In this document: positions 31,880-42,712 of the stretch, in pieces
Position numbering within the stretch: position 1 is the stretch's first letter
Layout of the letters: each line of letters begins with the position of its first letter
From: Cladosporium sp. IMV 00045
Lineage: Eukaryota; Ascomycota; Dothideomycetes; Cladosporiales; Cladosporiaceae
Reading direction: 5' to 3'
DNA length: 48,823 nt
Assembly (NCBI GenBank): GCA_001931905.2
Contig: MSJI02000182.1
Span: 1 to 48,823, forward strand
Notes under the pieces: generated by a model
Told to the model about the DNA's origin: nothing
The model's database searches: none
Seen by the model: the letters and a program-made list of their open reading frames with translations, nothing else
Program-made: the position numbers and the translations under genes

Positions 31880-34327
31880 ATGGCCGATGAACCTGATGTC
31901 AGACAATTCCCGGACGTCAAAGACAAACTCGCCGCACCAAAGAAACTATCTCAATTCGAGCGCGACAGACAATATGCCGAGGCGAAGCGCATACGGGAGG
32001 AAGAAGAGAACGCTGCGGCTTTGAGGGAATTCGAATCTTCGTTTGGACAAGAAGATGATCAAGAGGAGTCTTTTTCGCGATCCATAGGCGGCCGCGGTGG
32101 CAGAGGACCTCCCAGCGGTCCTAGAGGTGGTGATTTTGGCGGCCGTGGAGGACGATACTCGATGGGACCGCGGAGTGGACCTGGAAGTCTCCCTGGACCT
32201 GGATTAGGAGCGCCGCCGAGTCTCAAAAGGAAGAGAGAACTGGATGAAGCGCGGGAGGCTGCAGAAGCCCGCAGAGCAGAGGCTGCGCTCGGTTTCGACG
32301 ATGCGCCTGAGGCCCGGGGAGGTCTATCACCTGCAGTCGCGCCGGAAGACGAGAGAGAAGATGTGACACCAAAACCCACGATGCAACTTTCGTCAATACC
32401 GCCTGGAACGAGCATAGAAGAACTTAAAGCGCTGCTTGCTAGCTTGGTCAAAGTGCATTCAGTTCGCTTCACCCCACCTGCTGGACCGGGAGGCGGAAGA
32501 AAGACATTGACTGCAATCGCCACGCTGGAATCCGGTACTTCTGCGGTGCAGATCGATAAAGCTGTCAGTTCTCTGCGTGACCGTTACATGGGCTGTGGCT
32601 TCTATCTATCAGTCTCTCGCCATTTGTCGTCTGCTGCACAGTTCCAAGGAATAGGTGCCATGGGTGGATCAGCATCATCAGAACCGTTCGGTGCCCAGAA
32701 GAGTCGACCATCGAATCCCAAACAATCCTTGCGCAACGCGCCTCCACCTCGAGACCAGCGAGGCTTTGCGCCACCGGAATTCTACGAGCAACAAGGGCCG
32801 GCGCAACGATCGGCGGGCGCTCAGGTGGAGGTGCATGCGCCATTGGACATTGCCACTATTCGTGCGATTCACATCATATCTAGAAAGATACTTGCGCAGA
32901 AAGACGTCAGCAGAGCACTGGAAATGGAAGCATTACTGATGGCCTTGCCCGAAGTGCAAAAGGACGAACGCTTCGCGTTTCTCTATGACAGCAAATCGCC
33001 AGCTGGTGTATACTACCGATTTTGTCTTTGGGGACCGGACAGCATCGACGAACAAAAACGAAATGCGAAGGGACCAGAGCGCATCTTCAACGATCTAGAC
33101 ATGGACTGGCTGCCTCCACATAAAGAGACACCCTTTCTTAACCTGACAAGCCTGGCAGATGCAGTCGACCACTTAGATTATGACACTAGTGATGACGAGG
33201 CTGACGACGATGGCGAAGAACGTAAACTAAACAGCGGACCCGGCGGCGAGCTTGACGGTAGACGATCCGAACGATCTCGCCTGACTCCTATGCAGAGAGC
33301 GAGGTTCACACATCTGCTTGCGCGGCTCCCTACGAGCATTGCCCGACTACGGCAGGGCGACATTTCCCGCGTCTCAAATTACGTGGTCAACCATGCGGGC
33401 GGTGGTGCTGAAGAATTCGTCGATCTCCTGCTGCTTAACGTTGAAAAGCCCTTTTCGACCACCCTAGCAGCGAAGTCTGACCTTGACTTCGATATCGACT
33501 CAAAACCACAGCCCGCTCCCAACGGTCGAACGAACGTATCGAGCAACAACGTAGATGAGGATGAAGACGACTACGAGCCCGCAGACGCCCTGCCCAATCT
33601 CCCTGAACCTTCAACCGATTCAAATGCCCCAGCAACAACTACCGAGGATCCCTCAAATCCCAAGTTGATCGCTCTGTACACCATCTCCGACATCCTCTCA
33701 GCAAGCTCTACGGCCGGCGCACGCAACGCGTGGAAGTACCGAACATTATTCGAAGCCGGGTTGAGCCATCAGAAAACTTTCCTACGCCTCGGCCGTCTCG
33801 ACAAAGAGCTCGGCTGGGGCCGCATGAAGTCTGAGCAGTGGAAACGTAAAGTCGGAGTCGTGCTCAATGTGTGGGAGAGCTGGAGTGTGTTTTCTGCCGA
33901 CGTGCTGAACGGCTTGAAGAATGACTTTTACGAGGTGCCTGAGGAGCGGGAGGATGGGAACGAGTCGGGCTGTGCCAGCGAGCAGAAGAAAAGCGATGAA
34001 GCGAAGCCAGAGAGCAAGGCGCCAGCTGCCGGCGGCTGGATCAACAAGTTTAAAAAGGTTGAGTCTGCCTCCGCTTCGCCCGCTGCTACGCCACCTGCAA
34101 GCACCTCAGCTCCGACTGCAGATTCGCGCCAACCATCACCGCCCCGCTCAAAGTCAATAGGCGGCCTCGACGGTGCGGCTGATCCCGAGTCGAGCAGTCA
34201 GCAACCTGTCCCTGCAGCACGACCTTCGAGTGGTGGATTCGGCCTCAAAGGTGGTTCAAAGGCACCCGTAGCACCTAAGAGACGCATGCGGGCTGAGGAC
34301 ATGTTTGGGGATAGCGATGAAGACTAG
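31880..34327 (+). CDS. U2 snRNP-associated SR140 / U2SURP homologue
   Basis: Predicted nuclear splicing factor of 815 residues, one exon, start ATG 31880 (ACAATGG). Domain order matches U2SURP: a charged N-terminal helix (QFERDRQYAEAKRIREEEE), an RGG-like Gly/Arg-rich patch near residues 70-110 (GGRGGRGPPSGPRGG), an RRM at about 165-255 (TMQLSSIPPGTSIEELKALL), a SURP/SWAP module at about 317-385 (IRAIHIISRKILAQ, FLYDSKSPAGVYYRFCLWG), and a CID-type domain at about 465-680 (LTPMQRARFTHLLARLPTSI, WKRKVGVVLNVWESWSVF). The tail is low complexity and ends MRAEDMFGDSDED. The central interdomain segment carries acidic runs. Unlike the animal protein there is no long C-terminal SR domain. Family assignment rests on this RRM-SURP-CID order. 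Confidence 0.85.
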   Translation: MADEPDVRQFPDVKDKLAAPKKLSQFERDRQYAEAKRIREEEENAAALREFESSFGQEDDQEESFSRSIGGRGGRGPPSGPRGGDFGGRGGRYSMGPRSGPGSLPGPGLGAPPSLKRKRELDEAREAAEARRAEAALGFDDAPEARGGLSPAVAPEDEREDVTPKPTMQLSSIPPGTSIEELKALLASLVKVHSVRFTPPAGPGGGRKTLTAIATLESGTSAVQIDKAVSSLRDRYMGCGFYLSVSRHLSSAAQFQGIGAMGGSASSEPFGAQKSRPSNPKQSLRNAPPPRDQRGFAPPEFYEQQGPAQRSAGAQVEVHAPLDIATIRAIHIISRKILAQKDVSRALEMEALLMALPEVQKDERFAFLYDSKSPAGVYYRFCLWGPDSIDEQKRNAKGPERIFNDLDMDWLPPHKETPFLNLTSLADAVDHLDYDTSDDEADDDGEERKLNSGPGGELDGRRSERSRLTPMQRARFTHLLARLPTSIARLRQGDISRVSNYVVNHAGGGAEEFVDLLLLNVEKPFSTTLAAKSDLDFDIDSKPQPAPNGRTNVSSNNVDEDEDDYEPADALPNLPEPSTDSNAPATTTEDPSNPKLIALYTISDILSASSTAGARNAWKYRTLFEAGLSHQKTFLRLGRLDKELGWGRMKSEQWKRKVGVVLNVWESWSVFSADVLNGLKNDFYEVPEEREDGNESGCASEQKKSDEAKPESKAPAAGGWINKFKKVESASASPAATPPASTSAPTADSRQPSPPRSKSIGGLDGAADPESSSQQPVPAARPSSGGFGLKGGSKAPVAPKRRMRAEDMFGDSDED

Positions 34328-34843
34328 GAGTCTCGACGAATGACCCTTCGGATGCAGCGAGCCGTGTTAGAATAGACTTTCAAACACACGATCAGACAAA
34401 TTCTGACATGGATTCTACTGGGTTCTCTCTGCGCACCAAGCACCTAAAAGCCTTGACCAGAGAGGAATCGAGTGAGGTTCGTCATTTCTTGTTCTCTCTT
34501 GCTGCCTTAGCAGCCTGCCCTGCCGAGAGGGCCCGCCGCGGGAAATCACGCGTCTTGATTCGATTGCTTGGTATTTGATCGTAAATTGTTTTGATTCATG
34601 TCCGGCTCTCAGTGCTGTTATTGTTTATTGATGATCTCACTGGTGGCTATTGGCTTTGCTGATACGGCTGCCACACTTAATGCCATGATTTCATTGTATC
34701 TTTCTGAAAGGTAAGGTGACTTCACCAGCCTGAAAATTACTCAGAAACGTCCCAAGTGGTGTTGGACAAGCTGATCGCAAGACAAGCTCGTCGAATGATC
34801 GTATATAATAGTTCTACATCAAATGAAACAACGATAATCACAT
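34328..34843. other. Convergent 3' spacer
   Basis: 516 bases between the converging SR140 and SDR genes. A 3' processing region; nothing else recognised. Confidence 0.55.
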
Positions 34844-35734
34844 TTAAAGCTTCGCCTTCTCGCCCTGCTGCTTCGCCTCCGCCCGCCACCCGCTCAGCGT
34901 GCTCCCGCCATCAATCTCAATCGCATTGCCCGTGATATGCGCCGCACCCATACTAGAAATAAACAGAACAAGGCCAGCAAAGTCCTCCGGTTTTCCAACA
35001 CGTCCACTGGGCTGGCCGGAGCTCAGGGTGTCGGCGAACTTATCCATGCCAAAAGCCGTCATGCGGCTGGGAAAGACGCCGGGGCAGATGGCGTTGACCG
35101 TCACGTGCTGCGGCATGAGCTTCGAAGCTTGCATTTTGCTCAAGTGGATGCAGGCCGCTTTGCTCGGGCCGTAGGAGAAGGTGCCGTGCCCTGGTGCGGA
35201 GAGACCGCCTTCGGAGCCGGTTGTGACGTCCACGGTCGAAACGCCGGCCATCGAGGCGATGTTGATTACACGTGATGGGTTGGCTGCTGTGGCGTTCTTG
35301 GTGAGGAGGTCGTGTAAGTGGGCGGTTGTGTAGTACATTGCTTTGACATTGAGGGCGTAGATCTTATCCCATCCGGATTCTGGGAAGTCATCGTAGGGAG
35401 CGCCCCAAGTGGCGCCGGAGTTGTTGAGGAGGACGGTCAGACGATCTGTGAGTTTGCGGACGTCGGCGCAGAGCTGAAGACAGCCTGCCTTGTCTTTGAG
35501 GTCGGCTACGACATAGTCGCAGTGTCCTGGGCCGAGTGAGTTGAGGCGTGCAGCGGTCTTCTCCAACTCAGATTTCTTGCGACTGGCGATGATTACACGG
35601 GCGCCGTTTTGGATGAAGGCTTGGGCGGCCATTTCTCCCAAGCCGGTTGCGCCGCCTGTTACGAGAACGACATGTTCTTTGAAGCTGAAAAGGTTAGAGA
35701 CGGTGAGGTCTGCGGCTGATGAGGCGTGCGCCAT
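34844..35734 (-). CDS. Short-chain dehydrogenase/reductase (classical SDR)
   Basis: NAD(P)(H)-dependent oxidoreductase of 296 residues, one exon, similar to fungal proteins annotated as 3-oxoacyl-ACP-reductase-like or rhamnolipid-type SDRs; the substrate is unknown. The dinucleotide motif VTGGATGLGEMAA is at residues 25-37. The structural LLNNSGA, the catalytic Ser in RVINIASMAGVS, and the YxxxK of SYGPSKAA follow in the expected order. NAICPGVFPSRM and GNAIEIDGGSTLSGW complete the classical C-terminal pattern. The start at 35734 is preferred over an in-frame ATG at 35824, since the latter lies at a TATA element and would not be in the message. Neighbours downstream on the same strand include a DyP peroxidase about 1 kb away. 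Confidence 0.9.
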   Translation of the reverse strand: MAHASSAADLTVSNLFSFKEHVVLVTGGATGLGEMAAQAFIQNGARVIIASRKKSELEKTAARLNSLGPGHCDYVVADLKDKAGCLQLCADVRKLTDRLTVLLNNSGATWGAPYDDFPESGWDKIYALNVKAMYYTTAHLHDLLTKNATAANPSRVINIASMAGVSTVDVTTGSEGGLSAPGHGTFSYGPSKAACIHLSKMQASKLMPQHVTVNAICPGVFPSRMTAFGMDKFADTLSSGQPSGRVGKPEDFAGLVLFISSMGAAHITGNAIEIDGGSTLSGWRAEAKQQGEKAKL

Positions 35735-35814
35735 TTTGAAGTTGGTATAGTGTCTCGATGAAACGAGAATAGGTACAGGAGTATGTTTACAATGAGAAAG
35801 AATTGGTTGATTGG

Positions 35815-35821
35815 TATATAT
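35815..35821 (-). promoter_or_regulatory. TATA box of the SDR gene
   Basis: TATATAT (read on the minus strand as ATATATA) about 81-87 bases before the ATG at 35734. This leaves a leader of roughly 50 bases and argues against the ATG at 35824. Confidence 0.5.
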
Positions 35822-36461
35822 CATTTGTCTCTACATATGTGAGGAGCAAGGTGAGGTGTTGAAGCCGAGGGGTTGGATGAGCCGAGGTTCAAAAGTCTCA
35901 TCTCCTTGCCACTGATCAGATAAAGACGCCATCAGAACAGACAAGACAAATCTGCTCTCATTCAAAGGACATACGCCGTCACATGTGTATGAGCTCTTCT
36001 CATACACACGTGAAATCTCACCCAACTCACTGATGTTGAATACTACTCACTTCAAGCACATTCTGCTGGTGCCATCGCCTCTGATTCTTCAAGACTGGTA
36101 TGATACTCGGAGAAACTTAGAGTTCAGAATCAAGCATCTCAGCACTGATTTGATCGCATGATACTGGTAACATCGACTCCGGTGTACTATGATTGATGCG
36201 AAGCTACGGAGAAGCCTGGAGCTACTTACATGGTATCTCCTAAAAGGAGAAAGCACTTTGTGCTAGTACCATCGCTCTCACCAGGCCACTTCACTCGCTC
36301 TCCTTTTGAGGATGACCGCCAGCATACAGCAAGTTGTGAACGCGAGGTTTGAGAGTCACTTGATCCGCGCGGGGCAAGAGTACTGCCTTGTAGGTAATCA
36401 AGCAATAATATGGTTGGGGTGAGCTACCAGCCACGCGCCTGCCAAAAATCCCAGCTCACTA

Positions 36462-36473
36462 CTACCTAGGTAG
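36462..36473. promoter_or_regulatory. Palindrome CTACCTAGGTAG
   Basis: Perfect 12-base palindrome about 730 bases upstream of the SDR start. The half CTAGGTAG recurs at 42402 and 43094 in other intergenic regions. Possibly a dimeric transcription factor site. Confidence 0.4.
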
Positions 36474-36782
36474 GTTCGCCGCCTATATCGATCGCCGAAT
36501 GGAAGCAACTTCTACCCCTTTCTTCCGAAGAAAGTAGAACACTATATCGTGCATAGGCACTATTACGGTATCGTATTGAAGGAAGAGCCGAATAAGCTCA
36601 GGACTTGGTGCGTTTATACTCTCATTGCGACTTTGATTGTGACCTTAGCTTCTCTGTTGGTTAAGGACGAAGCTTTGGCTAGATTGGGACCGATGGGAAC
36701 TTTTGTTGTGGGCCTCACGTACAACTTCTTGTAGGACAGGATAATGGAAAGCATGGCTTGATAAATGAACGAGGAACACTCA

Positions 36783-38435
36783 TCACAACTGGGCCTTCAC
36801 CTCTTTCACTTCCGCCAGAACGCCCCTCAACGCTGCCATCGAAGGTGAGAAGAAGTACTCTCCACCTTTCGGCACGACAAAAGCGTTGATGGCGTTCAGC
36901 TTCACAGCCCTCTTTTCATCTTGCGGAAACAGACCGGTTGTATCGACTTGCTCGTTTTTACTCAGCTGGCCGAGGACCGCATCAAAACCTGTTCCTCCTC
37001 TCAGAAAATCCCTGTTGTTGGCCCACTGGCCCTGCAAGAATGCAAAGCCGTTGGAGATGGTGCTTTGATAGCAGACGAAGAGAAGTCCGCGCGTGCCGTT
37101 GGGGTCGGCAGAGACTTCGTTGCCCTGGATGATTGATCAGGCTTGGCTCGGAATGCGAAGATGTGAAACTCACGTATGGAATACCACGGCGGAGAATGCG
37201 GAATCGGTTCACAATCCCGTTGGGCCCGCGTGGGCCCAGGTCTTCACGCGGATTGGTCTTGCGAATGTGCGCGGCGAGTGGGCAAGCGAATTGTTTCGAT
37301 GGTTCGAAGTGAAAGTCGTTGTTGCGGTTGGGGTCTGCAGCAAGGTTCTTGTCATCGAAGTCCGGAGACAATTGGACGGGACATCCTGTAAGGTTAGCTT
37401 TCAATGCACACAGTGCTTCTTACGACGATGACGAGACGACGTACCCGATGGCCAGCGTCCTATCAAACGAGAGCCGAGCTGGCCAGACCAAGTTCCTAGC
37501 GAGTTGGATGCATCAACAAGGAACTTGTTGAACTCTGGAACATTCTGTTGGAGTTTCCGGAATGCCAGGAAGCTTCCATCAGTCATCCAATCCGGGTGTC
37601 TGCCGGCGTTCGAGCCTCTGTTGCAAAGCACGACGCCTTGGTCGATGGTGTCTTGCCCTTTCGGAGCCATGTCTACACCATCGATAGCCGGCTGAGAAAT
37701 GCCATCGTTGAAGCCAAAGCTAGTGAATGCGAGTTAGCTTGAGATCATGTACAAGAGGTGGAGGTGGCTTACTGTTCGTGGCCCTTGAAAGGATCAGGTC
37801 GGACTTTGCCTGTGATTGTTTTGAGCTCTTTAACAAGAGCAGACGAAGTACCGAACTGTAGGACTTTCTTGATCTTGTCAAGCTTCTGTTTGACATGGTT
37901 ATCGTCATTGCCAGTGACGATTATCACGCCATGCAAGATGTCCGGCTTTGCGAATGGCTGCTCCCAATCAGGCTCACTCGTGCCTGGCTTGATCGGATCG
38001 CCAATAACACTTGGGCTGGCTACGGTGCCCACCGCATGAGCCTTCATGCCATCTTGGAAGTCTTTGTCATTTGGAGTGCCGAGGTCTTTGGCAAGGACCC
38101 TGGACATCTGTAAGATTGTCAGTCGGAAGTGCGGAACGCAATGCATCTAGATGCCCTACCTCTTGAAGACCCTTCCATGAGAACGCAATATTGGCTCCGG
38201 CCATCTCGACAAGCGATCCATCTCTGGTCGTAGCCTTGTGCTCGTCAATGTCACGGCGAAGTTGAGAAGTGTCACCGACGTGGGAAATCTCGTTCGCAAC
38301 TTGCTTCAGACCACGACAGAAGTCCTTGACACGCCCATCGGCAATTTGGAAGAAGAAGAAGGATTCTGCACGCTTTGGGAGACCATCCAAGAGGATGTCT
38401 CCTTGAATGTTCTTCAGATCAAGAGTAGGGGCCAT
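36783..38435 (-). CDS. DyP-type haem peroxidase, intracellular
   Basis: Dye-decolorising peroxidase family, oxidising bulky dyes or phenolics with H2O2. Minus-strand exons are 38435-38160, 38107-37773, 37719-37445, 37385-37174 and 37124-36783, with introns of 52, 53, 59 and 49 bases; 479 residues. The N terminus MAPTLDLKNIQGDILLDGLP is the usual fungal form. The catalytic Asp of the GXXDG motif is Asp209 in FGFNDGISQPAIDG. The proximal haem ligand is His335 in FACPLAAHIRKTNPRED, and the distal arginine lies in RFRILRRGIPYGNEV (about 358-362). All key residues are intact. No signal peptide is visible, so the enzyme is probably intracellular, unlike secreted basidiomycete DyPs. The MFS transporter is divergent on the far side of a 1.36 kb spacer. 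Confidence 0.92.
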
Positions 38436-39799
38436 TTGTCAGTTTGTGACCGGAGAAAGTTGAGACACAAATGTCAGGAAACACTGAGGTGTGGTGCCAT
38501 TTTACATCTCTCCTCAACATGCCTATCAGCTCCTCAGGGCGCCTTCTAGACCCAGCCCATACATAAACCGAGCAATTAATCCCAGGATGAGCTGAAGACT
38601 TCTGCATATTGCTATCTGCCTTCGCGCGCGGGGATGGTAATCGTCTTCCGACTTTGTGCAACCCGGTGGCTAGCTGAGGCTTCCATGCCGTGGAGTGCGC
38701 AATGTAGATGCCTCGTATTGACAGTGGTGCAGCGGGGCATTGCGTCGATATATCCGGTTCTGTCAATGTTTGGCAGCTGATGAGTCTCTTCTCTATGGGA
38801 TCAGCCGACGTGGCTTATATCACTGCAGATGAAGCTATGAGCTGACAATACGTGAATCCCCATTCGATCGGGGTCTGATGCAGTAAGCTGACGCCTTGCA
38901 GGAGGATGCTTGCAGCTGAATTGCCTCTTGTTAGTTTCGAGTACATTGTATCGATTCATTGAAAGCAGTAAAGCTCCAGGTACACAGCATCCTCGTTACC
39001 CAGTCGTTTTTGTCTGATTTCACATTGCTCGCTGCTGACGTCGATGGTCACGAACGTGCACTTTGCATGAAGTCCGGAGCAGAAGTCCCACCTGACGCCT
39101 CTCGTATCTGGCAGGAAGGCTAAGGGAGCGGCAATAATCAAATCAACCTGGAGTGCAGGTTGGATTCAAGTTCGTTTTCTCATCTTGTCAAGCTAGGGCA
39201 CCAAGATTGCGCTAGGCTTTAGGCTTGTCGATCCCCATCGCTTGATTCCACGACTCGATTTCCTTCACTCACAGGTTTTCTTTTCAATCCAGCTTTTCTC
39301 CAAGTACTTCCATCATCTCAATACTTTCAACAATTTTGCAAGTACTGGAAGACGAATCGATGGTAGCGATCGGATTGACCTGAACGACCGCATGATTCAA
39401 CCTGAGATTCACCATCAAGGACTAGCGGCAGACACAACGTCCCAGCGATTCGGGATTGGGAGAAGGGTGCTTGAAAAGCGGGCCCATCTCCTACAAACCC
39501 TGTGTGCTAAATCCACATCTACGCAGATCTGGTTTCGCACTATGCACCCTTACTAACCTTAACCGAACAATGCAACGGTTCAATCATGGAATTTCGTTTG
39601 AACGGACGAAAGAATGACGACTGCGGACGGGACAAATGGCGCCGACTGCACAGCGGTCGTTACGACTGCAAAATTTCGCCGACCGATTGCATACCAACGA
39701 CATCCTGGGCACACGACCCCTTCTTTTTGAATCTTTGTGAAGATTATAGTGCAGGTTCACACACTCTCACAAGCCAAACTCCGTCGAGCACACGGAAAC
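38436..39799. other. Divergent promoter region, DyP / MFS
   Basis: 1.36 kb without a supported gene. It ends in a 231-base open frame from an ATG at 39586 that overlaps the MFS start out of frame; see findings. Confidence 0.5.
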
Positions 39800-41327
39800 A
39801 TGGACGCGCCGAGTGATGACGGCGTGAAAGACGTCTCGTCCCCTCTTGGGTTCGTCAACGAGAATTCCAGCGAGTACAAATCACTGGAACGGAAAACACT
39901 GTACAAGCTGGATTTCGTCTTGGTCACAACCATGGCCATACTGTACCTGCTGGCGTTCTTGGACAGATCCAATATAGGCAATGCCAGAGTTGCGGGCTTA
40001 CAGGCTGACTTGGGAATGAGCGACCACGAATATCAGACCGGTGAGTTTGTGTCTTTGTAAGATGTGCGGCCCGACTATAGAATCTGACCAAGTGATAGCA
40101 CTCACCGTGACCTACGTCCCATACATCCTGGCAGAGTTGCCTTCAAACTTGATCCTCAACAAGATGGGACCTCGCATCGTGCTTCCCACGATCTGCGTGT
40201 CATGGGGTCTTGTTACTACGCTTCAATCGCAAGTCTCTAGCTATAGCGGCCTGCTCGCTTGCCGATTCTTTCTGGGGTTGATGGAGGGTGGACTATTTCC
40301 CGGCATCGTTCTTTACCTATCTGGATTCTACAAACGACACGAGCTCCAAATTCGCGTTGGATTGTTCTTCTCCGCGGCAGCGATGAGTGGAGCCTTCTCG
40401 GGACTACTCGCCGCTGCCATCGTAAACATGGATGGAATGAGAGGTATGGAGGGCTGGCAGTGGATTTTCCTACTCGAGGGATTATTCACCGTCTGTTACG
40501 GATTCTTCCTCGTCCTCGTTCTACCCAACTCGCCACGGGATGTGAAGCTCTTGACACCACAGCAAGCCGAGCACTGCGTCAAAAGACTGGAAGCCAACGC
40601 CCTCGCCAAAGAAGGCCACGGCTTCGATTCAAAAGCAATGCTCTCCGCCTTTCGGAGCCCTCACATCCTCCTTCTTTGCCTCGCCCTCTTCTGCAACGGA
40701 ACCTGCCTCTTCGGCCTCGCAAACTTCACCCCCAGCATCGTACAATCCCTCGGCTACCAAGGCACACGCACGCAACTACTGACCGTCCCACCCTTCGCAA
40801 TCGCCTTCGTGGCGACGATGATATCCGCCTTCTTAGCCGACCGCTACAAAGCCCGAGGCATAACTGCAATCTGCACAACGTGCATCTCCATCGCGGGCTT
40901 CGCGCTCTTCTACCAAAGCACCTCCATCGCCGGCCACTACACGGCGCTCTGCCTGATGATCACAGGCATCTATTCCACATCGCCGAGTCTCATCAGCTGG
41001 ATTCCCAACAACACAGCGGCGGCGACGCGGCGCGCGACCGCCGTGGCGATGGGCTTCATCTCCACCAACACCGGCGGCATTGTCAGCACCTGGATTTACC
41101 CGAACTCGGCCGCGCCGGAGTACAAGCTGGCGGCGAGGCTGAATCTGTCTCTGACGTGTATTTCGATTGCGGTCGTCGTGGTGGAGATGGTGTTGCTGAG
41201 GTGGAAGAATCAGCGGAAAGAGGATGATGGGAAGAGAGAGGCGGCTTTGAGGAAGGTTCCGGGGACGATGGAGGAGCAATTTAGTGCGCTGGGGGATGAG
41301 CATCCTGATTTTAAGTATACGCTCTGA
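39800..41327 (+). CDS. MFS transporter, anion:cation symporter (allantoate permease/Dal5-like) family
   Basis: Plasma-membrane permease of 489 residues with about twelve membrane segments, probably importing a small organic anion such as a vitamin, allantoate or a carboxylate. Exons are 39800-40040 and 40099-41327; the 58-base intron (GTGAGT...ATAG) splits an Ala codon. After a hydrophilic N terminus come the family signature LAFLDRSNIGNARVAGL and, after the intron, YVPYILAELPSNLIL. The loop 2-3/helix 4-5 marker is CRFFLGLMEGGLFPGIVLYL, and PNSPRDVKLLTPQQAEHCVK lies in the central loop. The second half has ISWIPNNTAAATRRATAVAM. The C terminus is cytosolic (EDDGKREAALRKVPGTMEEQ). This is the large fungal ACS family, so the substrate cannot be told from sequence. 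A strong third-position switch from C to G occurs after about 41090. Confidence 0.9.
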
Positions 41328-41644
41328 ACGAGATGGATTTTCGGTTTGCCGTGTGTGGCGGCCTTGTCATCCAATCCTCTTCCGTCCATTCTCGTGGCTT
41401 TCGTGCTGTAAAGGTATTAAAGCCTTTCGAATTTTGTGGGTTCGCTCCATGTAGATACCCGACACTTGAGCAATACAGTAAGGGTGGGGTTCGAAGAGAT
41501 GATTCAATGAACGACTGATTGTTCGTGACAAGCGATTACATAAAACTCTCATGAGTTGACCACTAAACATTAAACTAACATCCTTTCGAACGATGAGCAT
41601 GCATGCTACATCACCACCATCGTTGACTCAATCTCATTCTCCAA
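41328..41644. other. Convergent 3' spacer, MFS / cerato-platanin
   Basis: 317 bases with both 3' regions; no gene. Confidence 0.6.
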
Positions 41645-42176
41645 TCAAGCATCAAACTCCACTTCCCTTTTTGCATGCGGCAGTCCACAATTCTGCCAAC
41701 CGACCTTCGTCGTCTTGACATCGATGCGTCCCAAAGCAACCTAAACACAAACAAACTTTCATCAGCATGACCACCAACCAAAAAATTCACAAACGAAACT
41801 TTCAAAAACTTACCGCCTGCCCATTAGTCAACGCATCCATCGCCTCCCTCGCCACATTCAGCCCCTGCGCCGCATGATCCACGGCCAGCACGAACACCTT
41901 CTTTCCCGTCCTCGCGTATTCAACCTGATAGCACTGGCCGCAGGAAGGCGAATTCCAGCCCGCGACGTCGCTGCTGCCGCCGATGTAGGGGAAGCGCGGG
42001 ATTTGGCCCTGAGTCGTCCAGCCGTAGCGTGTGATCAGGCCGTTGGCGCCGTCGGAGCAGGATACGACGTTGAGGCTGCGGCTGCGGTCGGAGTAGCCTG
42101 GGTCGTAGGAGAGGGTTGTTGCGAGGGTTGAGGGGAGGAGGGGGAGGAGGGGGAGGAGGAGGGTGGTGAGGTGCAT
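41645..42176 (-). CDS. Cerato-platanin family secreted protein
   Basis: Small secreted cysteine-rich protein of 152 residues before processing. The family binds chitin oligomers, acts in the fungal wall and surface, and is often an elicitor in plant hosts. Minus-strand exons are 42176-41814 and 41740-41645, with a 73-base intron, phase 0. The signal peptide is a long Leu/Pro run (MHLTTLLLPLLPLLPSTLA) with a likely cut after residue 19. The mature part begins near LSYDPGYSDRSRSLNVVSCS, the family hallmark, and has CSDGANGL and GWNSPSCGQCYQV. The four conserved cysteines are at 40, 79, 82 and 139. After the usual GQAVALGRIDV the C terminus extends about 13 residues past Cys139. A TATA element lies 105 bases upstream. 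The assignment is secure; a role in virulence cannot be judged from sequence. Confidence 0.93.
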
Positions 42177-42280
42177 TTTGGTGTTGGGGGTTGGGTTGGT
42201 GGTTGTAGGTGGTTGGTTTGGTGTGAGAAGAGGCAGATGAAGTGGACGGGAGGAGGGAGATGAAAGAGGTAGTTGATATG

Positions 42281-42286
42281 CTTATA
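42281..42286 (-). promoter_or_regulatory. TATA box of the cerato-platanin gene
   Basis: On the minus strand TATAAG, preceded by AAA, 105-110 bases before the ATG at 42176. A CT-rich leader follows toward the start codon. Confidence 0.5.
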
Positions 42287-42680
42287 TTTACTATTCACCC
42301 TTGCATACATGTCAAGTGATGATCATGCGGGAAGAGCTCAAAGGCTACCAGGACCGTAGAGTAACTCGTATAGAGGAAGCCAGACCCACGACAGCTGCAG
42401 GCTAGGTAGTATTACCTGAAAGGTCGGCATGACCTAGTGAGCTATGTTTGGTGGCGAAAACAGCAACATGCAGTGTAAGTCAAACATCCATAGCGGGAGA
42501 GGTACATGTAAGCATCGCTCGCAAACTTGTGAGCCTGATGTCTATCGGTCCAGGAATGGATGTCTCGAAAGAGGCATACGAAAGAATCGAAGGGTAGACA
42601 ACTGTTGTGGCACGTTCATTTGCAGAGAAGGCGTTCAAAGCTGCAGAAAAGAAGTGTCACGAGGCGATCATTCCGGTGAT

Positions 42681-42712
42681 TTGACATGGGGTCAATTTGA
42701 CATGGGGTCAAG
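42681..42712. repeat. Tandem 16-base repeat containing an inverted repeat
   Basis: Two adjacent copies of TTGACATGGGGTCAAN that differ only in the last base. Each copy is itself an inverted repeat, TTGAC - 5 bases - GTCAA. It lies about 505 bases upstream of the cerato-platanin start. Confidence 0.7.

Larger units (their letters stand above)
35735..36782. other. Intergenic, SDR upstream region
   Basis: About 1.05 kb between the SDR start and the stop of the DyP gene. It holds the SDR promoter and a 12-base palindrome at 36462-36473. A short frame at 36549-36734 encodes a hydrophobic segment but starts with GTG and is not accepted. Confidence 0.55.

Noticed and set aside
36549..36734. Short frame with a hydrophobic segment (TLIATLIVTLASLLV)
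   Set aside because: Starts at GTG, has no upstream exon that I could identify and no family resemblance.
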